Below, piece after piece: positions 47,261 to 59,800 of a DNA stretch of 64,000 bases; within the stretch, counting starts at the first letter, position 1, and the number at the start of each line of letters is the position of its first letter. The translations under genes and the position numbers were made by a program. The DNA comes from Nomia melanderi (lineage: Eukaryota; Arthropoda; Insecta; Hymenoptera; Halictidae): the NCBI RefSeq assembly GCF_051020985.1, contig NC_135000.1, forward strand, positions 9,493,501 through 9,557,500, in the 5' to 3' direction. The notes under the pieces are model-generated. The model was not told where the DNA came from. It worked only from the letters and a program-made list of their open reading frames with translations, and made no database searches.

Positions 47261-48206
47261 TTTATATATTGATGTGTTACAGGAAACTTAGTATTATATA
47301 TATACCACTTTGTAATTTGTTAAATTAAATGATTGACAGTCATTTGGTTTGATACAGCTAAATTACAAAGTTTCATGTTCTATATTAAAGCTCACTTAAT
47401 CTATCCCTTGGTTTCTATATTATTTGTACTAATATTAATTATAACACATCATTGATATTTCATTAGAAACAATTCCCGAATGAACATTAGATTTACGGAA
47501 CCTAATTTGACGAATACTGAGCGTTCTAAATATTATTGTAAAATAAACGTCTGTAAATCCAGTGGTAAGACCACTGACTGCCTTTATCTGGACGGTTAAT
47601 TACTGTAAGCTGCACCAACGGTTGCGGACGGTATTTTTGGTGAAAACACTATCCAGGAGAACTGGAGATCCGCTGGGAAAGGGCAGCAATTTTACAGAAT
47701 CTTCAGCACTTTACTCTGCGAGGTCTTCGAATCACTGGAACACTGTATACACGTCTCTGTAACTATCTCTATTTACTCTGCAACGATCGTCCGTTACTCT
47801 ATTTTACTATGTTACCATCAAAAACAACTCTGATCTTGCCACCGGAGTCTGACTCAGCGTCGAGTCCTCGAGAGTCCATCTTCAGATTAGTCTCAATGTC
47901 CACATATTATACATCAACGTTTCCTCGGGCCTTAAACTTTCTACGTCTCCTCTTTTCTCTGGATTATCCTTTAAGCTCCCGCCGGATGTTCGAGTGCAGC
48001 CCTGGAAATATTTATCGCTGTTGGATCCGCTCGCACAACGTTCACGAATAACAATGGTTATTAAGTTCAACTCACTTTGGACGAAACAAGCCACGCATCC
48101 CTGTACGTCGAATCTCTTCTGTCAGTTTTCTTCTTAACTTAAAGGACAAACAACAATTAACACTAGATTTACACTTATTCTGGACTCTGTCCTAAGCGAG
48201 GATCGC

Positions 48207-48405
48207 TCAACACTGGAAATACCAGATCAAAATGACTTATTTCTGATTCCTCTTTTTCAATCACTGAAAAGTAATTCAGTAATACAGAAACTAATTCAGT
48301 AATAGTAAAACTGAAATACAAGTCAATTGAAATCTTAGCACGCTTATGTTTTCTATAAAGAGATTAGTAAAAGTCAGTTTAAGCGATCGGTGGTTCCAGT
48401 GTTAA
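48207..48405. mobile_element. TTAACACTGGAAAT MITE
   Basis: Ends TCAACACTGGAAATACC and GGTGGTTCCAGTGTTAA, 199 bp, family of 45782-46648. Confidence 0.6.
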
Positions 48406-49584
48406 GCACCACAGCAATCTGCGCGTTGAATTCCATGGCACTAGCCCTACACTTCTCCCACTGCTCACTGTCTCGAGCTCAGTGTAACTTGATCCCAGTA
48501 AACAGTGACAGAAAATGAATATAATGACCAGAAACAAGATAAACGCAGTCCTTCGGACATAGAAGGTCGAGCGGGACTTCAAAGCGACGCCGAACGCTTG
48601 GAACATAAACAAGCGGTAAAGTCATCAATGTCATTGATTTCAATCTCACTTCCTCAAACACAATGCCAGTGGATTGTTGAGATTCTTCTAATTAAAACGA
48701 GTCCAAATACGACGTGAATCGGTTTGGTTTCACCGATTCGGTAGCGTTTAATTACGTTAATTACAGGAAGTCCTCATTAATTACTGAAACTAGTCCGATT
48801 CCCATCGTGTTTGGACTCGTTTGAATCAGCGCGATCCCAGCGATTCACTGGCACTATATTCGAGATTGAATTCCTTAAATTCCACTGCCGGGACCGGAAA
48901 TTGTGGAATTTAAGCATTACTAGAAATGTCGCTGAATCCTAGTAGACGCAACGAGAACAGCGCTGGTAACGTCGACGAGATAAAAGGAGAGCGTCGAAGC
49001 ATTAAACGATAAATATTTTAATTGGCCATAAATAAAAATGCCGCCGCTCAGCGTATTTGCGAAGGATATCGATTATACAAAGCGGCCGGCGGGGACCGTT
49101 CGTTACACGCGAATAGATCGGACGCGTTCAATGGAACGGAGAACTGAATTATTCACCGGGACGCTTCTGAATTTTATTAAATCACGTCCGCGAGATTTGC
49201 GACGACGTCCCACGATGGAACCATCCAGCACGATCGTTTTGCCGTCGATTGTTTGATCAAGTAAAACGTCCCTTAGCGTTTACAGCTCGCCGTTCCAACT
49301 TTCAGTTATCGTTTCCTTCGAATACACTGAAATATCCTTCTCAAAAAGATTTGTAGCTGGAAATATCGGTGGCTGCCTCGTACACTTGCTAGAGTTGCAA
49401 CTATCTTGGTGCTCTTCGATTCTGAAACATTGCCATTCGTCAACTATTTGTATTTAAATATATTCCAACCAATGTAGCATTGTTTTACCATTGTTACCGT
49501 TTTATTTCCATCTTCTTGGATACAGAATGTCGAGTGGTCACTTCTGACGCTTATTCGATGGAAAAGTTGAACACTATTTCTACA

Positions 49585-49905
49585 GTTGTCAAATGGCCTT
49601 CTTAATTTTATCTTAAAATTATTTTCTCAGTTTAATCGTTTGTCAATTGGATTTTGAATACTTCCTGTAGACAATGTTGAAACCTCAAAAGGTGTCTTAG
49701 TGTTGATAATTTTCAATAGTTGTCAAATGGCCTTCTGTAATTTTATCTTATAATTATTCTCCTAGTTTAGTCGTCCTTCTCGATTTTTAACGAATAGATT
49801 ATCTATAGGAAATATCCAAGATTTAATTGACAAACGATTAAACTGAGAGAATAATTTTAAGTTGAAACTTCAAAAGGTGTCTCAGCGTTGATAATTTTCA
49901 ATAGT
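49585..49905. repeat. Compound direct and inverted repeat
   Basis: TTGTCAAATGGCCTTCT occurs twice (near 49587 and 49719), as does AAAAGGTGTCT followed by GTTGATAATTTTCAATAG (near 49688 and 49870). TCAGTTTAATCGTTTGTCAA near 49630 recurs in reverse complement near 49830 (TTGACAAACGATTAAACTGA). Confidence 0.75.
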
Positions 49906-50586
49906 GACGCAGTTTTTCCAGCAAACGAAAGCAAACTTCGACCTTAGAGCGTCGTCTTCTACAATGCAATCTCGAGTCCAATGTCTCTCGTCCATTCCCT
50001 TTCCACTGACTCGCTGGCAGCCTGTGTTATCACAGCTGTCTGGCCATAGGCTGTCGCATACTACTGATTTCCTCTGGAGAGGCTACTGACACGCATAAAT
50101 CAAACAAACCGTGAACGTTGTCGTGTTTCTCTAATCTAATTGCACCGTGTTACGTGTGTACTAATTCTCCGCGAAGTTCACTCGTTTCGCGAGACAATGA
50201 AACTGTCAGAAATAAGTTAGCACACAAGGAAAGAAAGGACAGGTGGTTGTCGCAGAGTACCAAGGTCCGCCAGGACATTCCTTTCCAACGTAACATTATA
50301 TTTAGACACGTCCAAGTACACCTTAAACCTAGTTCTCCGGAGTTTCTAACAAAATCAATTTCATCTCCGCGTGAAAAGTGAATCTCGTCGGAAAGAGACT
50401 CGACAAGGGCTGCAGAATTCCATCTACAACAGGTGTGACTGTATTGTTCAATGCTGCGCAGAGAGCTCCATAATTCCGCTAATTAACAAAGAAGTTATTC
50501 TGCACGCTTCGACGTTTAAGAAAATAGTTTCATATTCCATAATAAAGCCACACAAAAAGATTCCAAGCTGATTTCTTCGATTCAAT

Positions 50587-51003
50587 TTAATCCCTTGCCT
50601 TATGATTTCTTTTTGTAGGTACATTTGTTAAAACTGTTTATCATGAATGATACACTAGTAAAAGAAAACATCTTTCTGTGTCTAGATTCAGTACATATAA
50701 ATTGCTAACAAGAACGATGTTTCATTTATAATACACTAGTAAAAGAAAACATCTTTCTATGTCTAAATTTAGTACACATAAATTGCTAACAAGATGTTTC
50801 ATGTATAATACATTAGCAAAAGAGAACATCTTTCTATGTCTAGATTTAGTACAAATAAATTGCTAACAAGATGTTTCATTTATAATACACTAGTAAAAGA
50901 AAACATCTTTCTATTTTCATTTGAATTGAACTCAATGACATTTGTTTGTGAAAACATAGTTGAAACCTAGTGTCTGACAAGATATTCTAAGACAAGGGGT
51001 TAA
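50587..51003. mobile_element. TTAA-CCCTTGCC MITE carrying an internal tandem array
   Basis: Left end TTAATCCCTTGCCTTATGAT and right end TCTAAGACAAGGGGTTAA. Family of 2594-2817 and 19825-20075. Confidence 0.65.
50641..50918. repeat. 77-81-bp tandem repeat, ~3.6 units
   Basis: Units start at 50641, 50722, 50799 and 50876, each reading TCAT..ATAATACACTAGTAAAAG then ACATCTTTCTATGTCTA and AAATTGCTAACAAGATGTT. Confidence 0.92.
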
Positions 51004-51108
51004 GTTTAGCAGTTCCCTTTGTTCTGACTTTCTAAGGGACACGATCATTCGCATAGAGATCCACAAGAATTCATTTCGCGACGAGCGTTTTCGACAGGAA
51101 GCTTCGAG

Positions 51109-53953
51109 TCAAGGACGGAAGTGCAGAGGGTAAGGCAACTGCTCTAAATGTGGGTTCTGCTCCACGTTGCTTCTGTCGTGCCAGCCGTGGTCCACGGGCG
51201 TGTGGTACAATCCGTAGTTCACGCCGTTCGTCGCTATTTTCTTTAAGCCCTGTATGCTGGTCAGTATCAGAGCCATCTTGGCTAGAAGTAACGCCTTGCC
51301 ACCGAGGACCGCTAAGAATTGGAAACCCATGGGGATGAGGATGGAACCCATCAGCACGAAGCCTAGCATCATCAAAGGCACCATGTGGTTGTACTTGTTC
51401 CTGTTGCGACGTCTGCGACCTAAAAAAAATATTAAATAGACAATTAATATTCATGCCATATAGAAATTATAACAGTAGAAATTCAGTGAAGTAACGTTTA
51501 TAATGTTTATCACAAAATTAACTCTATTTCAATATTTTTCAAATTGATGTATTATATCAAATTAAATAGTTTTATTGTTTAAAGTGAAATGAGAGTCAAA
51601 GGGTTAATGGATATAATAATATAGACACATAAATTTATTTTGTGATAAAGTTTACAAAATTATATCCATTAACCCTTTGACTCTCACTTCATTTTAAAGA
51701 GTAAAACCATAAAATTTGATATTTAATATTATACTACAAATAGTACATCAATTTGGAAAATATTGAAATAAAATAGAGTTGATTTCACAAGATATCGTCT
51801 GTACCTCGTCAAAGAATTGTAAAATATTTCTAGTGAGAACTACTGAGTGGGAAAACAATTGTTTTTAAGGAAGCGTGGTGGTATAAAGTTTGGACACCGC
51901 TTTTGGGAGTCACAGAGTTCCCAGGTGAGAATCCAACGGGACCAACCTTCGGACACGCTGTTCCCTTCCGCCTCGGAGTTGTTCAGCGAGGAGGCGTTGT
52001 TGATCAGATGGTCGACGTCCACCTGGAAGACATGGGTGCGTAAAACGCGCCGTAATCGTTTCACGATTATCGCCGTCCAGTGTGTGTCCTCTTCCAGCTC
52101 GCTACGACAGACACGTTTCAGTTAGTACGAGCATTTTCTAAATCGTTTGGAAATTTCACCGTTTTACGGTGTACCATAACAAGTGCAACACTGGAATGTC
52201 TAGCAGAAGTGTGTGTACAGTGGCGTTCAAAAGTTCTTGATTGTTTTTGGAGTTGAGACCATATTGTTATAAAATACTGAGTGTAGTACGTTGAATGGTG
52301 TACATTGAATTGTTATTATAATAGGAAACAAGCATTGTTCTTTGTTTAATTTCAAAATCTTTGAATATTCTGAATTATCAGTTTATAAAAGAATATGTAT
52401 AATGGTGTTGATTTTTTAATAATATCAGTAATATGTTGAATACTATATATTAGATTATTAGAAGAAACAAGTATTTTTTTTAAACTTTTGAACACACTGA
52501 ATTATCTGTTTCTAAAAGAATATGTATAAAGAATGCTGTTGACAGTATCCTCTCATGCAATGTGTCATTACATAATAATAACACAAAGTCCTCAGTATTT
52601 ATTATGCAAGAAAAGTTCCAAGAACGATCTGAACTTTTGAACGCAGTAATTCAAAGCTATTCTAATGATCCTGCATCTATGTTGGAAAGATTCGACGAAG
52701 TTCTCGAGTTTCTACAGGCTGTCCAGCTAATCTATCTTTTCGCGACGACAGATCGCGTGACTTGAGATTTGTCTCCGTTAAAACGCCATGGCTGTTCCAT
52801 CGGGGCTCCGATATTTTTCCTGTCCAGCATGAAATAGAGCGAAACGGAGCCGCGGCTGAATCGTTGTGCTGCTGCGCACCTACCGGCAGCCTCGGTGACC
52901 CGGCGTAACGTCCTTTAATTCAGGAAACCACTCCGAACAATTCCAATTGAAATGAAACCGAACGAATGTACCGTTGGAAAAGCAACTCGACGTGCGCTCG
53001 GCTGAAATTCAAGTTAATAATAATTCAAAATAAATCAAAGGGCAATCGATCGTCTGTTCTTCTGGATGAAGGACTTCCGGTTTGCGTTCCCAATCACTTA
53101 GAAGCGAATTCAATAGTAACAAGTAGCTGGAACACTTCGAGTGCTTCGCCGAGGAGAATCAATAAGAAATCAGGTTCCGCGAGACTTCGACTTGGAGCAT
53201 GAAGATTATAAACTTCTCGAGAACTCGTGAAATCTTTCCAATATTTCCACATTAATTCGTTTCCTCGATGAGCCTACTGAGGCTACTCAGGTTCAAAGTG
53301 AAGTTCAATTCTTGGTCCTTTGTCTAGGGTTAAACCTGAATATAATCAGTCTAAGCTGTAGCTTCCAATTGAGTCATCAAGGATATCTTAGTCTTGATAA
53401 TTGTGTCTTCAGTAAAATGAACGATGGATTGAATGAAAAATACAGTGAACCATGTTTCCATGAAACTGAACCTCGACGGGACTAGTCCCAACCTGTTCAT
53501 AATAGAGTCCTCATCAAGGACATCTCAGTTTTTCCAAGTTAGTCTTGCAAATCATGTCTCCAATAAAACATCAATAGATTCAATGAAAAATACAGTAAAC
53601 AGTCTCCACGAATTTAAATCTGGAAACCAGTCCCAGGTTTACCTGTCCACGCGTTCGTTGTCCGTAGAGTTGGTTCTGTCCTGCTGGAAGCGTACCAGGT
53701 TCAGTCCATCGACGACAGGTATAACGTCATCCGCGAGGAGCGTGTCGAGAGCAGCGAGCGCGTGCTGCTGCAGACAGCGCTGGTACTTCTCCAGGAAATC
53801 GTCGTGGCCGTTGTCGGTCCAGGACTCGTACGGGCAGTTCTTGAAGACCGCGCGCAAGCCGTTGTGCCATGTCGCTCTGTCGTCGCAGCCGGCGTACGCG
53901 AGGACAGCAGGCGCGAGCAGGAACGCGTAGAACGCGCGTGGGTGTATTTGCAT
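51109..53953 (-). CDS. Osiris family protein (DUF1676)
   Basis: Three coding exons: 53643-53953, 51947-52101, 51109-51419; 258 residues. Osiris genes are an insect-specific family of endosomal/secretory proteins expressed in cuticle-making epithelia. A signal peptide (FYAFLLAPAVLAYAG) is followed by a Cys-containing segment (CDDRATW, NCPYESW), the Osiris signature CLQQHALAALDTLLADDV and DGLNLVRF, a basic stretch across the exon 2/3 junction (GRRRRNRNKY), and the hydrophobic DUF1676 core (LMMLGFVLMGSILIPMGF; GGKALLLAKMALILTSIQGL) with a Tyr/His-rich tail. The particular Osiris number is not assigned. It stands alone here rather than in the Osiris cluster. Intron 2 contains an inverted pair of TTAA MITEs. 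Confidence 0.9.
51505..51840. mobile_element. Inverted pair of TTAA MITEs in an Osiris intron
   Basis: TGAGAGTCAAAGGGTTAATG at about 51590-51609 faces its reverse complement at about 51669-51688 across a ~60-bp spacer; the arms extend outward to about 51505 and 51800 (TCAATATTTTTCAAATTGATG against CATCAATTTGGAAAATATTG). The right copy continues into CTGTACCTCGTCAAAGAAT, matching the 54424-54650 family. Confidence 0.8.
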
Positions 53954-54253
53954 CGGGGAGAGTTGTCCGATGCTCGTCCTGTTCCAATAAAATCGAGTCC
54001 TTTGGATCGCTTCACGGCAAATGGCGCTGGTACACGCGTGTCCGCGTCGGTGGTTCCATTAATGTTCCTTGTACGCTTCGAGACTGCTGGTAATTTTCAC
54101 CAGTGAATCACTCTGTCGGTCGATGAACAATTATAGGAATGATCCTTCGAGTCTTTCCGATGATCTGTGTCCTCTGTCGCGAGTGCGCCGAAGGACATGC
54201 GTCTTCCTCTTCGGTCGAGGCACACTGTAAACCATTTGAGCCGCGTCAACGAA

Positions 54254-54261
54254 GATTTATA
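54254..54261 (-). promoter_or_regulatory. TATA box candidate of the Osiris gene
   Basis: TATAAATC on the minus strand, about 300 bp upstream of the Osiris start codon. Confidence 0.4.
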
Positions 54262-54423
54262 CGCGCAGGAAATAGGCTGGGACGCCGGCTAGACGGTCAT
54301 TGCGATGCATTGAACGGCAACAAGGTAGCGGTCAAAAGGCGGCGCTTTTTATGCTCCAGCAACCCTGGTCTGTAATCATCGACGACGATTCTGAGGCTGT
54401 ATCGCGGCCATCGGACACATCGT

Positions 54424-54650
54424 TTAACCCCTTGCACTCGAGAGGTGACTCTCAGTCCTGTGATTCGATACAACAAAACTAAGTTGAATATTTAATATTT
54501 CAACAGTAATATATAATATTTAAATAAAACACCTCTGTTGCTTAATTTATCTATGAGTTATCGTTAAATTGGTTTCAAATAATATGACCTGTATCTCGTC
54601 AGAAAATGTTGAATATTTCCATCGAGAAACTTTCGAGTGCAAAGGGTTGT
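54424..54650. mobile_element. TTAA-CCCCTTGCACTCGAG MITE
   Basis: Ends TTAACCCCTTGCACTCGAG and TTTCGAGTGCAAAGGGTT, 227 bp. Reference copy for the family shared with 22162, 43899-44197, 47123 and 51505-51840. Confidence 0.8.
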
Positions 54651-54671
54651 ACTGGTTTTTCAAGGGAAATA

Positions 54672-54910
54672 TTGACCCCTAGCACTCCACATAGTTTTGT
54701 GATATGTCAGCAACTTCTACCAATTTTGATAGTAGTCCTACTGAAAATTGACAATGTAATAACATTTCTTAGACCTTTCATTCCGTTCTGAGTACGAACT
54801 TTGTATATTTGGAAGATCTGATAATATTAAGGTAGTTTTCTTAGAATTCATTGAAATATTTAATATTAGAACTTGTGCAATATTGGAGCCTACAGAGTTC
54901 AAAGGGTTAA
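54672..54910. mobile_element. MITE homologous to 3394-3622, inverted
   Basis: Ends TTGACCCCTAGCACTCCAC and CTACAGAGTTCAAAGGGTTAA. The reverse complement aligns along its length with 3394-3622. Confidence 0.8.
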
Positions 54911-54986
54911 CCCTTTTCAATTATGTGTTTACGACTTAGTCTTTGAAACGTGGACATTGCCAAAATGTTCGTCCTTAAAGGGTTAA
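54907..54986. mobile_element. 80-bp TTAA MITE abutting its neighbour
   Basis: Ends TTAACCCTTTTCAATTATG and GTCCTTAAAGGGTTAA; its left TTAA is the right TTAA of the 54672-54910 element. Confidence 0.65.
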
Positions 54987-55299
54987 CTTATATCCAAGCC
55001 TTTGGTCATTTTTATATATTTTGGTAGTCCCTTTGCTCTCGCTGCTGTAATGTACTATTCTTGACCATGTGACCCTTAAAAATATTTTCTTAGAGAAATC
55101 AGAGTTCACGTGGCACTGAACGTGTCAACCCTTTGCTCTCGAGAGTCTTTCGCCATTTGGTTAAACCCAAGAAGATTATAAAATTTCAAATTCAATTCCT
55201 GACGCGAGAAAATGTTGCATCCATGCACAAGTACAGGAATTTAATTGAAAATCTCTCGCAAGAGTGCGTTGATATTTAAAATACTAAAATAAATATTGT

Positions 55300-55480
55300 A
55301 AACTAAGATCCGGTAGTTTTAATCTCCACAAAACTGCGTTAATTGAAATGCAAAATAAACATTGTAAACTAAGATCCGGTAATTTTAGTCTCCGCAAAAC
55401 TGCGTTGATTGAAATGCTTGCAAAATAAACATTGTAAACTAAGACCCGGTAGTTGATAATTGAGATACTTGCAAAATAAA
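55300..55480. repeat. ~64-bp tandem repeat, three units
   Basis: Units contain AAAACTGCGTTGATTGAAAT, GCAAAATAAACATTGTAAAC and TAAGATCCGGTAGTTTTA. Confidence 0.85.
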
Positions 55481-56833
55481 TATTCCAAACTATGTCCGCT
55501 TTTAGCGTCAAATGGACAGGCAATCGAGACTTGAAGCCGGTCTCTAATCGTTCGAAACAAAACCACGCGTTCTAGTCCAGCTAGGCGTGTAACCGTTCTT
55601 CCCCTGACTTTTCTGCACCTCGGATTCCCGAGTAATTCGAGAAGTCATGCGACCAACGCGCGCGGGACACCCCACGGGGGGAACTACTATAATCTTCTTC
55701 GGCAAACGGTGCGCCGCGAATACCCCGTCGCATTTCCTGTTCGCAAATAAGCGCCTCCGGCCAGCGATCGTCGAGCATAAATTTCTGCCCGGGAAATTAC
55801 AGCGGTTCGATTCATTGTGTTGTAGCTGTAGAGTTTGCGGTACATCTTCGGGGGGCACAAGCATCGTCGCACAGTCACTCACACACTCAGGGAACGAGGG
55901 GCGGGAGGGAGGTGGGCGTCGATTGTTCTAGTTCATCCTGAAAGACAAGAAGCGTTTAACGCACGATTCAACTGATATTCATTTTCTCAATAAATCGGCG
56001 GGTCTAAACTTTATTATTGATGTCATGATAAATGTAACAATGTGGCGTCGCGATCACGATACACATGGGACACGTGATCCGTCGCGTCTCGCTTGCATAC
56101 CTCGGAACTTCCCTAAAACGAAACTCTTAGCTGTTAAGACAGCTGTCTAAGCGATGCGATATAATCTCTTCAACTGTAACTGCGCGCCATCTTCGCCTGA
56201 TCACATGCTGCGACAGAAATTAGTAACGATTCAGCATGGGAGAATTAGCAGACTTACCACTAAGGAAACGATCGCTCGATAAGAAACGTATTTCAGTAAA
56301 ATATAGTCACGCGAGTCTCGCGGTGTCATGTCTAACAGTTTGTGCTATAAACAGATAAAATGAACCCTCGAATACCTTCCCCGTAAAATCCTATATTGTA
56401 TATTATTAAGACGCTGTCCAGTATCGACCTCGAACCTTCTACCAGCGTTCACAATAGAAGCTAACCTGGACAGCGATTTAAAACAACCGGAGGATCATGC
56501 TTCCAAATGATTAAAAATAGATTAAAAGCGAGTGCGAGTAATAGTCACTGGACGATCCTCCGGGTATGTTAAATTACGTGTTAACATGATTAAAGTCGAT
56601 GTAATTAGCCGGATGCATTGTCAAATACAACACAAGCTTACAGTAGCTCTCGGTGCAGTCTCATCCTATCTTAACCTACGTCCAACGTCGGAGATCCCTG
56701 TATGCGTCGGGCTAACGTGTTACATAAAAAAATAAACAAGAGTGTGTCTTCTCCCCTCGACGCTAGGTATCGCTACTATAAAAACGTGTTCAGTCTTTCA
56801 ACGTACGCTCAGCCGAAATGCATAACGGTCACC

Positions 56834-59800
56834 TTACGTTTTACAAACGTACGAGTTGTAACTACATATAGAATAATTATCCTCGGGTATCGTGTCGCGT
56901 TCCTCGTGGCTGCCGGCTTCCGCAGCCTTCATCCCCTTCAGCCGGTACTTGTTCCTAGGCATACCGGCCACGATGCACAGCTCTAGCAGCGCCCACTCCT
57001 CGATAGAGCCAAGAGAGCCCTCCTCGCTGAGAGAACTCACCGAGCTGTGTCTGGAGGGCGCCATGCTCGACTTCATCGTGCCACGACAGATCTCCTCGTC
57101 GTCGTTATCCGTCGCATTTGAGATAGGGGATCTGCAGTTGGGCACCTGACCACGGGAGACGCTCAGACCGTTCTCGACGCTCTGTTCGTGATCCAACGGA
57201 AGCTTCTTGCTGTACGTCAGGGAGTTTCTCTCGGACAGATTTATCCCGGCGTTCTTTATGGAACGCCTGATCTCTGACGCTTTGATGGAATGGGAGGTGG
57301 AAGAAGGCCCGCCGAGCGTGAACGTCGACGCGTCGTTTTCGAGCTTATGAGCCGGTTGCGTCTGCGCTACATTTCTAGGGGAGTAATGTTTATTTACATA
57401 AAACGACCCGGTAGGCGCAAGCCTAGCCTTGTGGTACTCCGGCTGCTTCTTTGAGGAGATTAGAGACGAATTGGACGATGCGTTCACTGCCTGGAAATTA
57501 GGGAATGACGGAGCCTTTATATGAAGCCTGTTCAGTCGCGAGAATATTACCTTTGGCATGCCAGACTTGATACACTGAGCCAACATGATGTCCTCCTCCT
57601 CCTCGGAGAGGCTCAAGTTGTCTTCGAATGTCGTTGGTTTCTTCGGTTGATGCTTGCTTCGGTTCGTGTGCTCTCGTTGTCTGTACGACGTGGACGTAGA
57701 CGTAGAGGAAGATGGTTTCCTTGGAATCACCGCTTTCGTCTTTTCCACCGACGATAGCGATTGTCCCATCAGCGTGGAAACGTTCAGTCTAACCTGAAGT
57801 CGATAGAAGTCAGTGAGAAATAGCTAAACGTTTTCCTGAGGAAACTAAGAGAGAGAACCTTGGGTATCGCTGATCTTATGCATTCGCTCAGGATCGCCTC
57901 GTCGTCCGAATGATTGGGGCTGTCGTCCGACAGATCATTGTGCTGCAGAGTCGAACGACAGAGAGATTTCCTTAGGATAGGGTTCTTGTTGCCAGTTTCA
58001 ACTGGAGACGACGACGGCGTGCCGCATATGTTAAATCTCTGTGTCAACGTCTCTACCTTCTGCGCGAAAGGAATACAACTGGTAGGCGGTGGCGTGATTT
58101 GTCGTACCTATGGGTTAAGAGATAGATTAAATAAAATCCCATTGAATTTTCTAGATATATCCGAGCATCTTTGGATAAAAATTTACCTTTGGTATTCCTG
58201 ATTGAATACATTCGTCGAGCATCTTTTCATCTTCTCCGGATAGGTTAGAACTTTCATCTGAAAGATCGTTTCTGTGGCACTCAACCTCGCTGGAGAGTTT
58301 ACCCTCCTCGACTCTCTCAACGTCTTCTTGTACACTTGGCATTGACAGCGCGGAAAGATTCGACTGTGAACCTACAGGAGAGATATCCGCTGGTGTGTCT
58401 TCTGTACAATAAACATGCACGGTATCAGATGCAGCCACCACTTCTATGGCGGTTTTGTTCGTTTTGGCAGTGGCAACTGGAGTCTCGACATTGGCAACTG
58501 GAACTCGAGGTTCCAATCTGTTTATGACAGCAGTCCTCTGACAGCGTATTAGTATGTTCGATGATTCTGGTTGTATGGATTTTGGAGTGGTAGATGTTTT
58601 GAAAGACTGTCTATACCTGCAATGTGTTTGGTATTAGAAACTGAGGCCATTATACTGTGAAAAATAGGTTTAATAAGATGACATACCTATTGTTTTGTAT
58701 GCCCATACTGATACACGCAGCCAGCATGTCTTCGTCATCTTCGTCACCGTCGCTCACCTGCTCTTGATCTTTTTCTGCATCGGTACTAGTCACTTTTTCC
58801 TTAGATGAATCTTCTTTTGCATTTTGATCAATGTCATTCGTGGCTTCCTTTATTTCTGACAATGCTTTTGAACTGTTGGTAATCTTCACCTCGTCGTCGA
58901 TAGTGAGGGAACTGAGACTGGTCGCGGTGGAGAATTCAATTGGCGTTGATTCTTCTTTGAAAGTAGCAATGTCATCTTCGAAGACACTCGTCCGTGGAGC
59001 ATGGCACTTGGAATACGCTGGAAAGAACGTCTATTCAGAGAAATGCGTAAAATAAGGGAACATCAAGTGTCACGGCAACTAAAATTTATACAACTCAGTA
59101 TTTTAACTACCGCTATCTCTTTTACTGACAATCAATAACATTGCATACATAAATGTCGAACGGACGGTCTTACTGCTTCTTCTGGTATTTTGCTTATGAA
59201 ATCCGTACACTGACTCTTGTGATTACGCGGACTAGGAGGAATAGTCTGTGTCGGCGAGTCCGGTAATTCGCTTGGAGATACAATACCGCTGGTCCTACGA
59301 CTGTTAGAAATAAGAGTGTATTACCGTGTGTATATAAAGATAGTATGTTTTCATTAATGGATTCATTGAAACAATTTATTACCTAAAATCGCTGATAATA
59401 GAACTGCGATCGTCGTGTATGGAATGTTGTTCAAAGCCACTCAAAGACCCAAGAGAACTACAGCGCGAAAACATTAAAGGAGTTTGCTCTGCATAGAAGT
59501 CCTGTCTACTAAAGGTCACCACTTTCCCTGAAATAAAACAAGCTTCAGAATATCGTGTAAAGGGTATTAAATAAATAGCTTCAATCAACCTTCTTTATCC
59601 ACAACTCTAGAATTATTTTTCCCTTCTGTTGGACTGTCTGCTTCATTAGATATGTGTAATCCATTGACATTAGTAGCTGTCCCATTGCAATCCGCCTTCT
59701 CTGAACCACCATCAATTTTATCAGAAGAGTCCATAGAAGATATTTTTGGAATAACTCCGTTAATATTGTTCCTCTGAGTTACAGCGCTACTAAGAGAACT

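Larger units (their letters stand above)
45337..51108. other. Intergenic between Crfbp and the Osiris gene
   Basis: The first 200 bp is the CpG-rich Crfbp promoter/5' UTR. The rest holds TTAACACT elements (45782-48405), a left MITE end at 47123, a repeat with direct and inverted copies at 49585-49905 and a MITE with an internal tandem array at 50587-51003. No gene recognised. Confidence 0.55.
53954..56833. other. Osiris promoter and Apc 3' flank
   Basis: Osiris upstream DNA with a TATA candidate at 54254-54261, a chain of TTAA MITEs at 54424-54986, a ~64-bp tandem repeat at 55300-55480, a CpG-rich patch at 55560-55920, and 3' flanking sequence of Apc. No further gene recognised. Confidence 0.5.

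Noticed and set aside
53701..54106. Frames antisense or out of frame to Osiris exon 1
   Set aside because: Arg/Thr-rich shadows of the real exon.
55802..55815. GGTTCGATTC-like word suggesting a tRNA T-loop
   Set aside because: No matching acceptor stem, anticodon arm or D-loop around it; no tRNA gene supported anywhere in the window.
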